DNA of 64,000 nt, from the NCBI RefSeq assembly GCF_000768335.1, contig NZ_AVPT01000009.1, positions 1 through 64,000 of the forward strand, read 5' to 3'. This document shows positions 47,073 through 58,347 of this stretch, in pieces. Under the pieces are notes generated by a model. It was not told the DNA's origin. It made no database searches and worked only from the letters and a program-made list of their open reading frames with translations. Numbering within the stretch: position 1 is the first letter of the stretch; every line of letters begins with the position of its first letter. This DNA comes from Lysobacter arseniciresistens ZS79. GTDB taxonomy: Bacteria; Pseudomonadota; Gammaproteobacteria; Xanthomonadales; Xanthomonadaceae. A program made the position numbers and the translations under genes.

Positions 47073-47840
47073 GTGGCCATCCAGCACTTCCCCCTCAAGC
47101 TCGTCTCGCGCCGCATGCTCGCCCCGGGCGTCGGCCACTACGTGTTCGTGCGCGGCGACGGCGCGCCGCTGGACTTCATCCCCGGCCAGTTCATCCAGGT
47201 CCACTTCCGCTACGCCGACGGCACCGCGACCAAGCGCTCGTACTCGCTGGCGACCATCCACGACCACGCGATCGGCCCCGGCGAGGCGGTCGAGATCGCG
47301 GTCAGCTACGTGCCCGGCGGCGCGGCCACGGCACTGTTCGAAGGTCTCGACATCGGCGACGCGATCGACGCCAGTGGCCCGTTCGGCCGCTTCTGCCTGA
47401 TGCCGGCCGATGACAACCGCCGCTACCTGCTGATCGGCACCGGCACCGGGGTGACGCCGTACCGCTCGATGCTGCCGCTGCTGGAGCGGGCGATCGCCGA
47501 GCGTGGCATCCGGGTGGTGCTGCTGTTCGGTGCGCGCACGCCGGCCGAGCTGCTGTACGGCGACGAGTTCCGCGCCTTCGCCGACCGGCACCCGGACCAC
47601 TTCCGCTTCGTCCCGTGCTTCTCGCGCGAGCTGCCGGAAGCCGGTTCGCCGCACGCGCACGCCGACGTGCGCAACGGCTACGTGCAGCAGTTCCTGCCCG
47701 AGTTCGCGCCCGACCCGGCCGGCGACATCGCCTACCTGTGCGGCAACCCGAACATGGTCGACGCCTGCTTCGAGGCACTCAAGGACGGTGGGCTGGAGGT
47801 CAAGCAGATCCGCCGCGAGAAGTACGTCAGCTCCAAGTAA
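47073..47840 (+). CDS. fpr: Ferredoxin–NADP reductase
   Basis: A 255-residue FAD/NADP oxidoreductase. The FAD-binding motif KRSYSLAT and GGAATALFE loop are followed by the NADP site LLIGTGTGVTPYRSML and the C-terminal YLCGNPNMVDACFEALKDGG. It exchanges electrons between NADPH and ferredoxin/flavodoxin, supporting Fe–S assembly and oxidative stress defence. The start is a GTG at 47073 (MAIQHFPLKLV). Confidence 0.92.
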   Translation: MAIQHFPLKLVSRRMLAPGVGHYVFVRGDGAPLDFIPGQFIQVHFRYADGTATKRSYSLATIHDHAIGPGEAVEIAVSYVPGGAATALFEGLDIGDAIDASGPFGRFCLMPADDNRRYLLIGTGTGVTPYRSMLPLLERAIAERGIRVVLLFGARTPAELLYGDEFRAFADRHPDHFRFVPCFSRELPEAGSPHAHADVRNGYVQQFLPEFAPDPAGDIAYLCGNPNMVDACFEALKDGGLEVKQIRREKYVSSK

Positions 47841-47929
47841 CGGCGGCCCGCGGCACGACCTTTGTCACGTTTTCGGCGCCACCCCCGTCTGTCATCCTGA
47901 GGCGATTGGCCTTGGACCAGAGGGGATCC

Positions 47930-49450
47930 ATGCACACCACCCGTTTCCTGCCCGCCGCGCTTGCGGCCGCGGCGGCCGCGCTTGCGCTGGCCGGCTGCGG
48001 CCCCGCGAGCGACGCGCCCGCATCCGCCGGCGCGCGTTTCGGCGACATCGCCTTCGAGCCGTGCTCGCTGCAGGGCGCCGCCGGCGTCGAGCCGGTCTCC
48101 GCCCAGTGCGGCACGTTCGAGGTCGCCGAGAACCCGGCGCAGCCCGACGGCCGCCGCATCGACCTGCGCATCGCGTGGCTGCCGGCCAACAAGGGCAGCG
48201 CGGTCGGCACCGGCGACCCGGTGTTCTTCCTCGCCGGCGGCCCCGGCCAGGCCGCGACCGAACACGCCGCCGCGGTACAGCGGATGCTGGGCGACGTCGC
48301 CAAAACGCGCGACATCGTCCTGGTCGACCAGCGCGGCACCGGCGGCTCGAACCCGCTGGAATGCGTCGACGCCAACGGTGAACCGATGGCGTTCGGGCCG
48401 GCGCTGGAGTCGCCCGACCGGATCGCCGCGTTCGCGCGCGAGTGCGCCGCCGGCCTCGCCGACCACGCCGACCCGCGCTTCTACACCACCACCGACGCGG
48501 TGCGCGACCTGGAGGCCGTGCGCGCCGCGCTCGGGGTCGAACAGGTCAACCTGGTCGGCGTGTCCTACGGCACCCGCGTCGCCCAGCAGTACGCCGCCAC
48601 CCACCCCGACCGCGTGCGCACGATCGTGCTCGACGGGGTCGCGCCCAACAGCCTGGTGGTCGGCGGCGAGTTCGCGCAGACGCTGGAGGACGCGCTGGCG
48701 CTGCAGTCGGCCAAGTGCCGCGAGCTGCCGGCCTGCGCCCGGCGCTACCCGGTCGACATGCGCGAGCGCCTGCGCACGGTGATGGAACGGCTGGAGGCGG
48801 CGCCGGTCGAGGTCGACTACCGCCACCCGCGCACCGGCCGGCTGGAGCATGGCACCGTCACCGCCGACGCCGTCGGCGGGCTCGCCTTCATGTTCTCGTA
48901 CGCGCCGCAGACCGCGTCGCTGCTGCCGCTGGTGATCGACGAGGCGGCACAGGGCCGCTACGCGCCGCTGATGTCGCTGGTGGAAATGAACACCCTGCGG
49001 ATGGAAGGCCAGATGACCCGCGGCATGCAGTGGTCGGTGATCTGCGCCGAGGACGCCGGTCGCTGGCAGCCGGGCAGCGGCGGCGATGACACCCTGATGG
49101 GCGACGCGGTCGCCGAGGGCCTGTTCGCCGCCTGCGACGGCTGGCCGCACGGCAGCGCGCCGGAGGGCTTCCACGCGCCGTTCGCCTCCGACCTGCCGGT
49201 GCTGCTGCTGTCGGGCGAACTCGACCCGGTCACCCCGCCGCGCTACGGCGAACAGGTCGTCGAGCACCTGCCCAACGGCCGGCACCTGGTGCTGGCCGGG
49301 CAGGGCCACAACGTGTCGTGGATTGGTTGTGCACCCAAGCTGGTCGGGCAGTTCATCGAGGGCGCCGACGCGGCCGCGCTGGATGCCTCGTGCCTGGACA
49401 CGCTGAGCTACGTGCCGCCGTTCGTCACCTTCAACGGCTGGTCGCCGTGA
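47930..49450 (+). CDS. Exported alpha/beta hydrolase, tripeptidyl-aminopeptidase-like
   Basis: A 506-residue protein with signal and lipobox (ALALAGCGPAS). The serine hydrolase core has the HGGPG-like FFLAGGPGQ, VLVDQRGTGGSN, and nucleophile elbow LVGVSYGTRVAQQYA. The C-terminal TAP-like domain has PVLLLSGELDPVTPP (acid) and GQGHNVSW (His). Members cleave N-terminal peptides or esters in the envelope. AGGGG precedes the ATG. A 22-bp gap separates it from the next ABC genes. Confidence 0.87.
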   Translation: MHTTRFLPAALAAAAAALALAGCGPASDAPASAGARFGDIAFEPCSLQGAAGVEPVSAQCGTFEVAENPAQPDGRRIDLRIAWLPANKGSAVGTGDPVFFLAGGPGQAATEHAAAVQRMLGDVAKTRDIVLVDQRGTGGSNPLECVDANGEPMAFGPALESPDRIAAFARECAAGLADHADPRFYTTTDAVRDLEAVRAALGVEQVNLVGVSYGTRVAQQYAATHPDRVRTIVLDGVAPNSLVVGGEFAQTLEDALALQSAKCRELPACARRYPVDMRERLRTVMERLEAAPVEVDYRHPRTGRLEHGTVTADAVGGLAFMFSYAPQTASLLPLVIDEAAQGRYAPLMSLVEMNTLRMEGQMTRGMQWSVICAEDAGRWQPGSGGDDTLMGDAVAEGLFAACDGWPHGSAPEGFHAPFASDLPVLLLSGELDPVTPPRYGEQVVEHLPNGRHLVLAGQGHNVSWIGCAPKLVGQFIEGADAAALDASCLDTLSYVPPFVTFNGWSP

Positions 49451-49472
49451 ACCTGGCCGGGGAGCCCACCGC

Positions 49473-50215
<743 letters not shown>

Positions 50216-50219
<4 letters not shown>

Positions 50220-51409
50220 GCGCTTCCAGCACTTTCACCCAGCTGTGGGCGGTCGCGGTCAAGGAACTGCGCGACTTCGCCCGCGACCGCCGCACGCTCG
50301 CATTGACCCTGCTGATGGGGCCGCTGCTGTACCCGGCGATCATGCTCGGCCTCGGCACCATGGCCGAAAGCCGCGCCCGCACCCAGCTCGACGAGCCGCT
50401 GGAGATCCCGGTGGTCGGCGCCGAACACGCGCCGCACCTGGTCGCCTTCCTCGCCGGCCACGGCATCGAGGCGGCGGACGAGCTGCCGGCCGACGTCGAC
50501 GCCGCCGTGCGCGAGCAGACCTTCGACGTCGCACTGTCGATCGACGCGCAGTTCGGCGAGGACTGGCGTGCCGGCCGCCCGGCGCGGGTCGACGTGATCC
50601 ACGACAGCACCCGGCGCACCGCCGAGATCCCGGTCAAGCGCCTGCGCGCGGCGTTGCAGGCCTATGCCGGCCAGGTCGGCGCGCTGCGGCTGTACGCCCG
50701 CGGCATCGACGCCACGGTGACCCAGCCGATCGCACTGGGCAGCCGCGACCTCGCCACGCCGGAGGCCAAGCGCGGCGTGCTGCTGTCGATGCTGCTGCCG
50801 TACCTGCTGATCCTGATGTCGTTCCTCGGCGGCGCCTACCTGATCATGGACGCCACCGCCGGCGAACGTGAGCGGCAGTCGCTGGAGCCGCTGCTGGCGA
50901 CGCCGGCGTCGCGCGGGGCGATCGTCAGCGGCAAGATGGTGGCCGCATGCCTGGTCGGGATCGCCTCGCTGCTGCTGACCCTGCTGGCGTTCAAGCTCAG
51001 CGCGCAGTTCGCCGGCGGCACCGCGCAGATGCTCGACGTGCGCTTCAGCGCGATCGCCAAGCTGCTGCTGATCCTGCTGCCGATGCTGTTCATCGGCACC
51101 ACCCTGCTGAGCTACCTGTCGGCGGCGTCCAAGAGCATGAAGGAGGCGCAGAGCCACATGACCTGGCTGATGCTGCTGCCGATGCTGCCGATCATGCTGC
51201 TGGCGGTGAACCCGCTGAAGTACGAGCCGTGGCAGTTCGCGGTGCCGTTCCTGGCCCAGAACCAGATGATCCAGAAGGTGATCCGGGCCGAGCCGGTCGA
51301 TCCGCAGACCTGGACGATCTACCTGGTGGCGGGGTTCGGGCTGGCGGCGCTGCTGTGGTTCGCCGCGGTGCGCCGCTACCACCAGGAGAAGCTCGCGATC
51401 TCCGGCTGA
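50216..51409 (+). CDS. ABC-2 permease, NatB-like
   Basis: A 397-residue protein. An N-terminal helix (TLALTLLMGPLLYPAIMLGL) and a large extracytoplasmic domain (residues 50-190) are followed by five or six helices (LLSMLLPYLLILMSFLGGAY, ERERQSLEPLLATPASR). The layout is that of NatB/ABC-2_membrane_3 permeases. Starts ATGA-overlapped with its ATPase; a bidirectional terminator follows. Confidence 0.9.
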
Positions 51410-51427
51410 GCCGGCGGTCGCGGCCAT

Positions 51428-51457
51428 GAAAAAGCCCGGCGCGCGCCGGGCTTTTTC
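51428..51457. terminator. Bidirectional rho-independent terminator
   Basis: AAAAAGCCCGGCG and CGCCGGGCTTTTT form a GC-rich hairpin flanked by A and T tracts. It serves the permease gene on the plus strand and the TonB-type gene ending at 51484 on the minus strand. Confidence 0.93.
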
Positions 51458-51483
51458 GTTGCGGCGCTGTCCGCCGGGGCGGG

Positions 51484-52512
51484 TCAGCCGCCCGGGTTGA
51501 AGCCGATCGCGCGGCGGGTGGTCACCGGCGCGGAGATCGGCTGGAAGCGCCAGCTCTGCACCGCGTCGAGCGCCGCGCGGTCGAACACCCGGGCCGGCTC
51601 CGAGCGCACCACGCGCGCGGAGGTGACCGAGCCGTCGGTGCCGACGGTGTACTCGACCACGACCTCACCCGACTGGCGCGCACGCAGCGCGTCACGCGGG
51701 AACACCGGCGCCGACATCGACAGCGGACGCAGGTCGTCGGCGGTCGGCTTGGCAGCGGCGGCGGCACGCGCGGCGGCGGCACGGCGTTCGGCCGCCTGCT
51801 GCTCGGCCTGCTGCTCGGCGAGCCGCTCGGCTTCGGCGGCCTCGGCGGCCTCCTTGTCGGCAGCCTCCTTGCGGGCCAGTGCGCGCGCGGCTTCCTGCTG
51901 CTGGCGCTGCTGGTCGGCTTCGCGCTGGCGCTCGATCTCGGCCTGCCGCGCCGCCTGTTCCTCGGCGCTGGTCGCCTCGGCGGCGGCACGCGCCACCGCG
52001 GCCTGCTGGCGCGACTCGATGTTGGTCTTCAGGCGGTCCAGCGCCGGATGCGTCGGTTGCGCCTTCTCGACCAGCGCCGCCAGCCGGCGGGCCTCGTCGA
52101 AGTCCTCGCGGTTGATGCTCTGCTCGGTCGCGATGACGGTCATCGGCAGCAGGTCGGTCAGCGCGCTGGAGGCGCCGGCGTCGTCGGGTGCCTTGTCGCG
52201 CAGGGCGAGGTAGTACTCGACCGCGTTGTCCTCGGCCGGCGCGTACAGGCGGTTCTCGCTGTAGGCCGTGCGCGCGGCGGCTCGCAGTTCGTCGATGCTC
52301 AGCGCGTTGACCTTGTCGGAAACCGCGGTCTCGGCGGTCGGTGCCGGCGCGGTGTCGGCCGCGGCGGCGGGTTCGGCGGCGGCCGGTGCGGCGCCCCCCG
52401 GCGCCTCCTCGCTGCCACAGCCCGCCAGGGCCAGGCCAAGGGCCAGCACCAGCGACAGTTTTGCAACGGCAAAAGGACGGCCCGATGGCCGGTCGATGTC
52501 TGTAACGATCAT
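51484..52512 (-). CDS. TonB-domain lipoprotein with coiled-coil
   Basis: A 342-residue protein. It starts with a signal ending in a lipobox (LVLALGLALAGCGSEE) instead of a plain TonB anchor, followed by an Ala/Pro spacer, a helical domain (residues 85-180), a long Ala/Glu/Arg coiled coil (180-265) and a C-terminal TonB domain (PVFPRDALRARQSGEVVVEY and AVQSWRFQP). The ATG at 52512 follows GGGGAG. It may pass energy to outer-membrane receptors or serve a separate envelope role. Confidence 0.85.
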   Translation of the reverse strand: MIVTDIDRPSGRPFAVAKLSLVLALGLALAGCGSEEAPGGAAPAAAEPAAAADTAPAPTAETAVSDKVNALSIDELRAAARTAYSENRLYAPAEDNAVEYYLALRDKAPDDAGASSALTDLLPMTVIATEQSINREDFDEARRLAALVEKAQPTHPALDRLKTNIESRQQAAVARAAAEATSAEEQAARQAEIERQREADQQRQQQEAARALARKEAADKEAAEAAEAERLAEQQAEQQAAERRAAAARAAAAAKPTADDLRPLSMSAPVFPRDALRARQSGEVVVEYTVGTDGSVTSARVVRSEPARVFDRAALDAVQSWRFQPISAPVTTRRAIGFNPGG

Positions 52513-52675
52513 GAATGGAACTCCCCCTAAAGTGCGGCCGTTTGGGCGCACGCGCACAAGGTCACGACAGCGCGCCCGCTTTGTCAAGCGGGGCCGGGTG
52601 ACCGGCCGGCCATCCGCGCCGAAAGATGACGCCGGTCACGATTCCACGCAGCCGGCCGATCGCGCCCGCGGCCGG

Positions 52676-54061
52676 CTATTTGCCGACGCAGAAACTCGAA
52701 AAGATGTGGCCCAGCAGGTCGTCGGCGCGGACCCGACCGGTGATCTCGCCGAGCGCGTCGTGGGCGGCACGCAGCGCTTCGGCGGCCAGGTCGAGCGATT
52801 CGTGCGACAGCTGGGCGCGGGCCGCGGCCAGTTCCACCGCCGCCTGCCGCAGGGTGTCGACGTGGCGGCTGCGGGCGGTGAACGCGCCGGTGCCTTCGCC
52901 GATGTCGTCGCCGGCGGCGAGCGCCTTCAGGCGCGCATGCAGGGCGTCAAGGCCGACGCCGCTCAGGGCCGACAGCCGCAGTGGCGGTTCGTCGCTCGCG
53001 CCGGGGGTCGCGTCCGGTGCGCCGTCGTTGCCGGCGGGTGATGCGGGTTCGCCCGCCGCCAGCAGGTCGGCCTTGTTGTGGACCCATACGCGCTGCGGGA
53101 CGCCGGCGATCGCATCGGCCACCGCGGTGCGGCCGCCGGCCGGGTCGCGCGCGTCGAGCACGATGATCGCCAGGTCGGCGCGCTGGAGTTCGGCGTGGGC
53201 GCGGCGCATGCCCTCGCGCTCGATCGCGTCGCCACCATCGCGCAGGCCGGCGGTGTCGACCAGCGACAGCTCGACGCCGTCGATCCGCACCACTTCGTGC
53301 AGCAGGTCGCGGGTGGTGCCGGCGATGTCGGTGACGATCGCGCGGTCGCTGCCGGCCAGCGCGTTGAGCAGCGAGCTCTTGCCGGCGTTGGGCGGGCCGA
53401 CGATCACCGCATGCAGGCCGTCGCGCAGGCGGCGGCCGTGTTCGGCGCGGGCCAGCAACGCATCGAGCGCGTCGCCGGTGGCCGCCAGCCGCGCGCGCAA
53501 TGCGGCGCCGCCGAGGGTGTCGAGCGGTTCGTCGGCGAAGTCGATCGCCGCTTCGACATGGACCCGGATCGCCAGCAGCTCGGCGGCGATCGCCTCCACC
53601 CGTTGCGAGAACTCGCCGTCCAGCGCCCGTCGCGCGGCGCGGGCGGCACGGGCATCGCCGGCGGCGACCAGGTCGGCGACCGCCTCGGCCTGGGCGAGGT
53701 CGAGCCGGCCCTCGAGGAATGCGCGCTCGCTGAACTCGCCGGGCCGCGCCAGCCGCGCGCCGAGTTCGCGGCAGCGCGCCAGCAGCACCTGCAGCACCGC
53801 GGTGCCGCCGTGGCCCTGCAGTTCGACCACGTCCTCGCCGGTGTAGCTGGCCGGCGCGGCGAAGTAGAGCGCGATGCCGTCGTCGATCGCCTCGCCCGCG
53901 GCGTCGAGGAAGCGTGCGTGGTGGGCGTGGCGCGGACGCAGCGCACGGGCCGTCACCGCTTCGCCGATCGCCCGCGCGCGCGGCCCGGACAACCGCACGA
54001 TGCCGACGCCGCCGGCACCGGCGGCGGTCGCGATGGCGGCGATGGTGTCGCGGTCGGTCAT
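52676..54061 (-). CDS. mnmE: tRNA modification GTPase MnmE
   Basis: A 461-residue GTPase that, with MnmG, adds the cmnm5 group to tRNA wobble U34. The N-terminal folate-binding domain ([25 protein letters not shown]) is followed by the G-domain: [32 protein letters not shown] and HNKADLL. The essential C-terminus ends FCVGK. Its place beside yidC and rnpA is the standard origin-region order. Confidence 0.97.
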   Translation of the reverse strand: MTDRDTIAAIATAAGAGGVGIVRLSGPRARAIGEAVTARALRPRHAHHARFLDAAGEAIDDGIALYFAAPASYTGEDVVELQGHGGTAVLQVLLARCRELGARLARPGEFSERAFLEGRLDLAQAEAVADLVAAGDARAARAARRALDGEFSQRVEAIAAELLAIRVHVEAAIDFADEPLDTLGGAALRARLAATGDALDALLARAEHGRRLRDGLHAVIVGPPNAGKSSLLNALAGSDRAIVTDIAGTTRDLLHEVVRIDGVELSLVDTAGLRDGGDAIEREGMRRAHAELQRADLAIIVLDARDPAGGRTAVADAIAGVPQRVWVHNKADLLAAGEPASPAGNDGAPDATPGASDEPPLRLSALSGVGLDALHARLKALAAGDDIGEGTGAFTARSRHVDTLRQAAVELAAARAQLSHESLDLAAEALRAAHDALGEITGRVRADDLLGHIFSSFCVGK

Positions 54062-54090
54062 GGCGTCGCCAGTGTGTCGCAGGCGCAAAC

Positions 54091-54112
54091 GAAAAGCCCG
54101 CCGGTCGGCGGG
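54091..54112 (-). terminator. Rho-independent terminator after yidC
   Basis: On the minus strand GCCCGCC and GGCGGGC form a hairpin with a 4-base loop, followed by TTTTCGTTT. It lies between the yidC stop and the mnmE start, so mnmE needs another promoter or read-through. Confidence 0.8.
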
Positions 54113-54134
54113 CCTTCGCCTTGCTTCGCGGCCG

Positions 54135-55844
54135 TCAGGCCTTGGCCGGCGCCTCGCTGTACTTGCGGATCATCCACCACTGCTGCAGCAGGCCGAGGCC
54201 GGCGTTGGTGACCCAGTACAGCACCAGGCCGGCCGGGAAGAACGCGAACATCACGCCGAACACCAGCGGCATGAACTGCATCATCTTCGCCTGCATCGGG
54301 TCGACGCCGGTCATCGGGTTGAGCTTCTGCGTCGCCCACATCAGCGCCATGTTGATGACCGGCAGCACGAAGAACGGATCGCGCGCGGTCAGGTCGTCGA
54401 TCCACAGGATCCACGGCGCGTGGCGCAGCTCGACCGACTCGGCCAGCATCCAGTACAGCGCCAGGAACACCGGCATCTGCACCAGCAGCGGCAGGCAGCC
54501 GCCGACCGGGTTGATCTTCTCCTTCTTGTACAGCTCCATCATCGCCTGCTGCAGCTTCTGGCGGTCGTCGCCGTAGCGCTCCTTCAGCTGCGCCATGCGC
54601 GGCTGGAACTTGCGCAGCCGCGCCATCGACTTGTACTGCGCGGCCGACAGCGGAAACATGATCAGCTTGATGATCACCACCAGCCCGACGATCGCCCAGC
54701 CCCAGTTGCCGAACACGCCGTGCAGCTTGGCCAGCACCCAGAACAGCCAGCCGGCCAGCGTCGCCATGATGCTGAAGCGGCTGAAGTCGATCGCGCGCTC
54801 CAGCCCCGGCACCTGCTGCGACTGGATGTTGGCCACCAGCTTGGGGCCGACCCACAGCCGCGCCTGGGTCGCGGCGCTGGCGCCGGGGGCGACGCTGACG
54901 CCGGGGCCGAGCTCGCGGATCAGGTAGTGGGTGCCGCCGGTGCCGCTCGGCGTCGCCAGCGAGAACGTGCTGGTGTCGCCGGCCTCCGGGATCCACGCGC
55001 CGAAGAAGTGGTGCTGCAGCATCGCGATCCAGCCGCCGGTGACCTGGCGGTTGAGCGGGCCGTCGTCGACGAAGTCCTCGTAGTCGCGGCGATCGTACTC
55101 GCCGTCGCCGAACCACGCCGCGCCCTGGAAGCTGTACTGCTCGACGCTCATCGGCCCGGACGACTTGAGCGCGCGCGGCACCCGGCTCAGCTGGCGGTAG
55201 ACGAAGCCCTGCCACGGCGAGGCGCCGTTGTTGACCACCTCGTCGCGCACGTGGACGACGTAGTCGCCGCGGTTGAAGGTGTAGGTGCGGCGGATGGTGA
55301 CGCCGTCGGCGCCGGTCCAGGTGAACGGCACCACGACCTGCTCCTCGCCGGCATCGAGGGTGAGGTCGGCGCCGGCCGGCAGGGCGGCGCGGTCGAACGC
55401 GAAACCCGACTGGTGGGTCGGCGCGGCACCGCTGTTGCTGACCCAGCCGCTCTGGGCGACGAAGTAGTTGGCCGCGTCCTGCGCGAACAGGCGCACCGGC
55501 GCGCTGCCCTCGTCGGCGGTGCTCGGGTAGGCGAGCAGGTCGGCCTGGCGGACCTCGCCGCCATCCAGCACGACCTCGAGCACGTCGGTGCGCACGGTGA
55601 CCGCGGTCTCGGCCGGCGCGGCGGAACCGGGCGCGGCCGGGTCGGCCGGCTGTCCCGCCACCGGCACCACCGGCGCGGCGTCCATCGACGGCACGCTGCC
55701 GTCGCCCGGCACCGCCGGCGTGGCAGTGGTCGTGGTGGCCGGCGCGACGACCGGCGGGGTCGCCTGCTCCTTGTCCCATGCCATCCACAGCAGGGTCGCG
55801 ACCATCAGCCAGGCGAAGATCAGGAATACACGGGTCTGGTTCAT
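54135..55844 (-). CDS. yidC: Membrane protein insertase YidC
   Basis: A 569-residue Oxa1/Alb3 family insertase. An N-terminal helix ([18 protein letters not shown]), a large periplasmic beta domain (60-340) and five C-terminal helices with [21 protein letters not shown] and the conserved hydrophilic-groove Arg. It inserts proteins into the inner membrane alone or with SecYEG. The start at 55844 gives [12 protein letters not shown], the usual N-terminus. Confidence 0.97.
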   Translation of the reverse strand: MNQTRVFLIFAWLMVATLLWMAWDKEQATPPVVAPATTTTATPAVPGDGSVPSMDAAPVVPVAGQPADPAAPGSAAPAETAVTVRTDVLEVVLDGGEVRQADLLAYPSTADEGSAPVRLFAQDAANYFVAQSGWVSNSGAAPTHQSGFAFDRAALPAGADLTLDAGEEQVVVPFTWTGADGVTIRRTYTFNRGDYVVHVRDEVVNNGASPWQGFVYRQLSRVPRALKSSGPMSVEQYSFQGAAWFGDGEYDRRDYEDFVDDGPLNRQVTGGWIAMLQHHFFGAWIPEAGDTSTFSLATPSGTGGTHYLIRELGPGVSVAPGASAATQARLWVGPKLVANIQSQQVPGLERAIDFSRFSIMATLAGWLFWVLAKLHGVFGNWGWAIVGLVVIIKLIMFPLSAAQYKSMARLRKFQPRMAQLKERYGDDRQKLQQAMMELYKKEKINPVGGCLPLLVQMPVFLALYWMLAESVELRHAPWILWIDDLTARDPFFVLPVINMALMWATQKLNPMTGVDPMQAKMMQFMPLVFGVMFAFFPAGLVLYWVTNAGLGLLQQWWMIRKYSEAPAKA

Positions 55845-55859
55845 GGGCAACCGGCAGGC

Positions 55860-56348
55860 TCAGCCGCCGCCGTTCGGCGGCGCGGGAAATGGGGGGGAAG
55901 ATGCGGCCGGCGCGGCCGGCGCCGGCATTGTGACGGCCGCCGCGGATGCCGGCAACGACGCGGCCGGCAGTGCACCGGCGCGACGCAGCAGGTTGAGGAA
56001 GGCCTCGCGCAGCTGCGGGCCGTCGCATTGCGCCGCCGCGGGACGCGCGACCACCACGTAGTCGCCGTCGGCCACCTGGCCGCGATACTGGCGGAAGCAG
56101 TCGCGCAGGACGCGCTTGATCCGGTTGCGGCCAACCGCGCGGCGGTCGACCTTGCGCGAGACCGCGAGCCCGAGGCGGGCGCCGCTGGCAGCGGTGCCAC
56201 CGGCGTCGGCGGCTTCGCCTTCCGGCGCCGGCCGCAGCCAATGCAGCGCGAGCACGGGCAGCGCCACGCGCCGGCCGTGCTTGAAGATGCGGTCGAAGTC
56301 GGAACGCGCGCGAACCCGCGCGGTGCGCGGGAAGCGGGTCGAGGTCAT
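55860..56348 (-). CDS. rnpA: Ribonuclease P protein component RnpA
   Basis: A 162-residue protein component of RNase P, which matures tRNA 5' ends. [22 protein letters not shown] leads into the RNR motif region [23 protein letters not shown] and [10 protein letters not shown]. The family is usually about 120 residues; here a Pro/Ala-rich tail of some 35 residues follows. The stop lies 15 bp before yidC; the usual intervening yidD is absent. Confidence 0.93.
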   Translation of the reverse strand: MTSTRFPRTARVRARSDFDRIFKHGRRVALPVLALHWLRPAPEGEAADAGGTAASGARLGLAVSRKVDRRAVGRNRIKRVLRDCFRQYRGQVADGDYVVVARPAAAQCDGPQLREAFLNLLRRAGALPAASLPASAAAVTMPAPAAPAASSPPFPAPPNGGG

Positions 56349-56427
56349 CCGGGAGTCGACGGCGGCGATGTGCGGCCGTCGCATCACTACGCGCGGCCCG
56401 GGAACCCCGGGGCCGTCGGCGCGGTGA

Positions 56428-56568
56428 TCAGGCGCAGAGACGCTTGCGGCCCTTGGCGCGGCGGCGCGCGAGGATCTTGCGGCCGTCGGCGGTCGCCATG
56501 CGGGCACGGAAGCCGTGGTCGCGCTTGCGCTTGAGGTTGCTGGGCTGGTAGGTGCGCTTGGTGGCCAT
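56428..56568 (-). CDS. rpmH: 50S ribosomal protein L34
   Basis: The 46-codon frame translates to [20 protein letters not shown] and on to [15 protein letters not shown], the complete conserved L34 sequence. It heads the rpmH–rnpA–yidC transcript leading away from dnaA. Confidence 0.98.
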   Translation of the reverse strand: MATKRTYQPSNLKRKRDHGFRARMATADGRKILARRRAKGRKRLCA

Positions 56569-56600
56569 GGAAACGGCTCTGGGGTTATGCGGAACCGGCA

Positions 56601-56630
56601 ATTTTAGCGGCCGCCGCGAAGCGCGGTCAA
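56601..56630 (-). promoter_or_regulatory. Promoter of rpmH
   Basis: On the minus strand TTGACC (56630-56625) and TAAAAT (56606-56601) are 18 bp apart, close to the sigma-70 consensus, about 30 bases upstream of the L34 start codon. Confidence 0.7.
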
Positions 56631-56767
56631 GCCGGCTGCGCCCTTCCCTGTTCGACGCCGCCCCCCGGTGCTAGTCTGGCCGGCCCCCTTCCGGTCCGAC
56701 GCCGCGGCCCCGCGGCCGCGCGATGGGTCCGTCCATGTCTGCAAGCACCACGATCACCAACATCCCT

Positions 56768-58105
56768 ATGGACGCCTGGCCCCGCTGCCTGGAACGCCTC
56801 GAAGCCGAGTTCCCGGCCGAAGACGTCCACACCTGGCTCAAACCCCTGCAGGCCAGCCGCCGCGACGATACCACCGTGCTGTACGCGCCCAATGCGTTCG
56901 TGGTGGAACACGTGCGCGAGCGCTACCTCGACCGCATCCGCGAGCTGCTCGGCCACTTCGCCGGCAACGACGCGGTCAGCCTCGAGGTCGGCTCGCTGCC
57001 GCGCGTGCCGGCCGCCGCCGCGCCGGCCGTCGCACCCACCGCCCGGACGGCCGCGCCGGCCCCGGCCGAGCCGTTCGACGGCCACCTCGACAGCCACTAC
57101 ACCTTCGACAACTTCGTCGAGGGGCGGTCCAACCAGCTCGGCCGCGCCGCCGCCTGGCAGGCCGCGCTCAAGCCCGGCGACCGCGCCCACAACCCGCTGC
57201 TGCTGTACGGCGGCACCGGGCTGGGCAAGACCCACCTGATGTTCGCCGCCGGCAACGCGATGCGCGCCGCGGACCCGTCGATCCGGGTGCTGTACCTGCG
57301 CTCGGAGCAGTTCCTCGCCGCGCTGATGAAGGCGCTGCAGGACAAGGCAAACGGCATGGCCGCGTTCAAGAAGCAGTTCCAGCAGGTCGACGCGCTACTG
57401 ATCGACGACATCCAGTTCTTCGCCGGCAAGGACCGCACCCAGGAGGAGTTCTTCCACACCTTCAATGCGCTGATCGACGGCAAGCAGCAGATCATCCTGA
57501 CCTGCGACCGCTTCCCGCGCGAGGTCGAGGGGCTGGAGCCGCGGCTGAAGTCGCGGCTGGGCTGGGGCCTGTCGGTGGCGATCGACCCGCCCGACTTCGA
57601 GACCCGCGCCCAGATCGTGCTGTCCAAGGCCGCCGAGCGCGGCGCGGCGATCCCCGAGGAGGTCGCCTACCTGCTGGCCAAGAAGATGCGCTCCAACGTG
57701 CGCGACCTCGAGGGCGCGCTCAACACGCTGGCGGCGCGGGCCAATTTCACCGGCCGCGCGATCACCGTCGAGTTCGCCCAGGAGACCCTGCGCGACCTGC
57801 TGCGCTCGCAGCAGCAGTCGATCTCGATCCCCAACATCCAGAAGACCGTGGCAGACTACTACGGGTTGCAGATCAAGGACTTGTTGTCGAAACGGCGGAC
57901 CCGCTCGCTCGCCCGTCCGCGCCAGATGGCGATGGCGCTGACCAAGGAGCTGACCGAGCACAGCCTGCCGGAGATCGGCGACGCGTTCGCGGGCCGCGAC
58001 CACACCACCGTACTGCACGCCTGCCGCCAGATCCGCAGCCTGATGGAGACCGACGGCAAGATGCGCGAGGACTGGGACAAGCTGATCCGCAAGCTCAGCG
58101 AGTGA
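56768..58105 (+). CDS. dnaA: Chromosomal replication initiator DnaA
   Basis: A 445-residue protein. Domain I ([20 protein letters not shown]) binds helicase, the domain II linker is Ala/Pro-rich, domain III is AAA+ ([35 protein letters not shown]), and domain IV has the DnaA-box signature ([19 protein letters not shown]). The ATG at 56768 (MDAWPRC) matches the known start in xanthomonads; ATGs at 56723 and 56735 are in frame but have no better ribosome site. Confidence 0.95.
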   Translation: MDAWPRCLERLEAEFPAEDVHTWLKPLQASRRDDTTVLYAPNAFVVEHVRERYLDRIRELLGHFAGNDAVSLEVGSLPRVPAAAAPAVAPTARTAAPAPAEPFDGHLDSHYTFDNFVEGRSNQLGRAAAWQAALKPGDRAHNPLLLYGGTGLGKTHLMFAAGNAMRAADPSIRVLYLRSEQFLAALMKALQDKANGMAAFKKQFQQVDALLIDDIQFFAGKDRTQEEFFHTFNALIDGKQQIILTCDRFPREVEGLEPRLKSRLGWGLSVAIDPPDFETRAQIVLSKAAERGAAIPEEVAYLLAKKMRSNVRDLEGALNTLAARANFTGRAITVEFAQETLRDLLRSQQQSISIPNIQKTVADYYGLQIKDLLSKRRTRSLARPRQMAMALTKELTEHSLPEIGDAFAGRDHTTVLHACRQIRSLMETDGKMREDWDKLIRKLSE

Positions 58106-58347
58106 TCCACGGAGGGTGTGGGGCGGCTGGGAGCAAGTTGTGGACAACTGGCCCGGTCGGCCGCCGCGGAAAACTTGTCCACAGCTTGTACCCGGATTCC
58201 GGGGCGGTTTGTACCGCGGTTGGCGAAGCCGGAATTACCCGTGTTTTCAACAGCTTGCATGGCTTTTCCCGGATTTTCGGGCGCTCCACCACTACCACGC
58301 TTTTGATTTATTCAACTCTCTTGTATTGGGCATAGGGGAAGGACCGC
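58106..58347. other. oriC: Probable replication origin oriC
   Basis: The dnaA–dnaN gap holds two near-consensus DnaA boxes (TTGTCCACA) in inverted orientation at 58139-58147 (minus) and 58175-58183 (plus), a weaker box-like TTTTCAACA near 58243, and an AT-rich stretch at 58300-58330 (TTTTGATTTATTCAACTCTC) that could be the unwinding element. It is by far the most AT-rich spot nearby. Confidence 0.75.
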
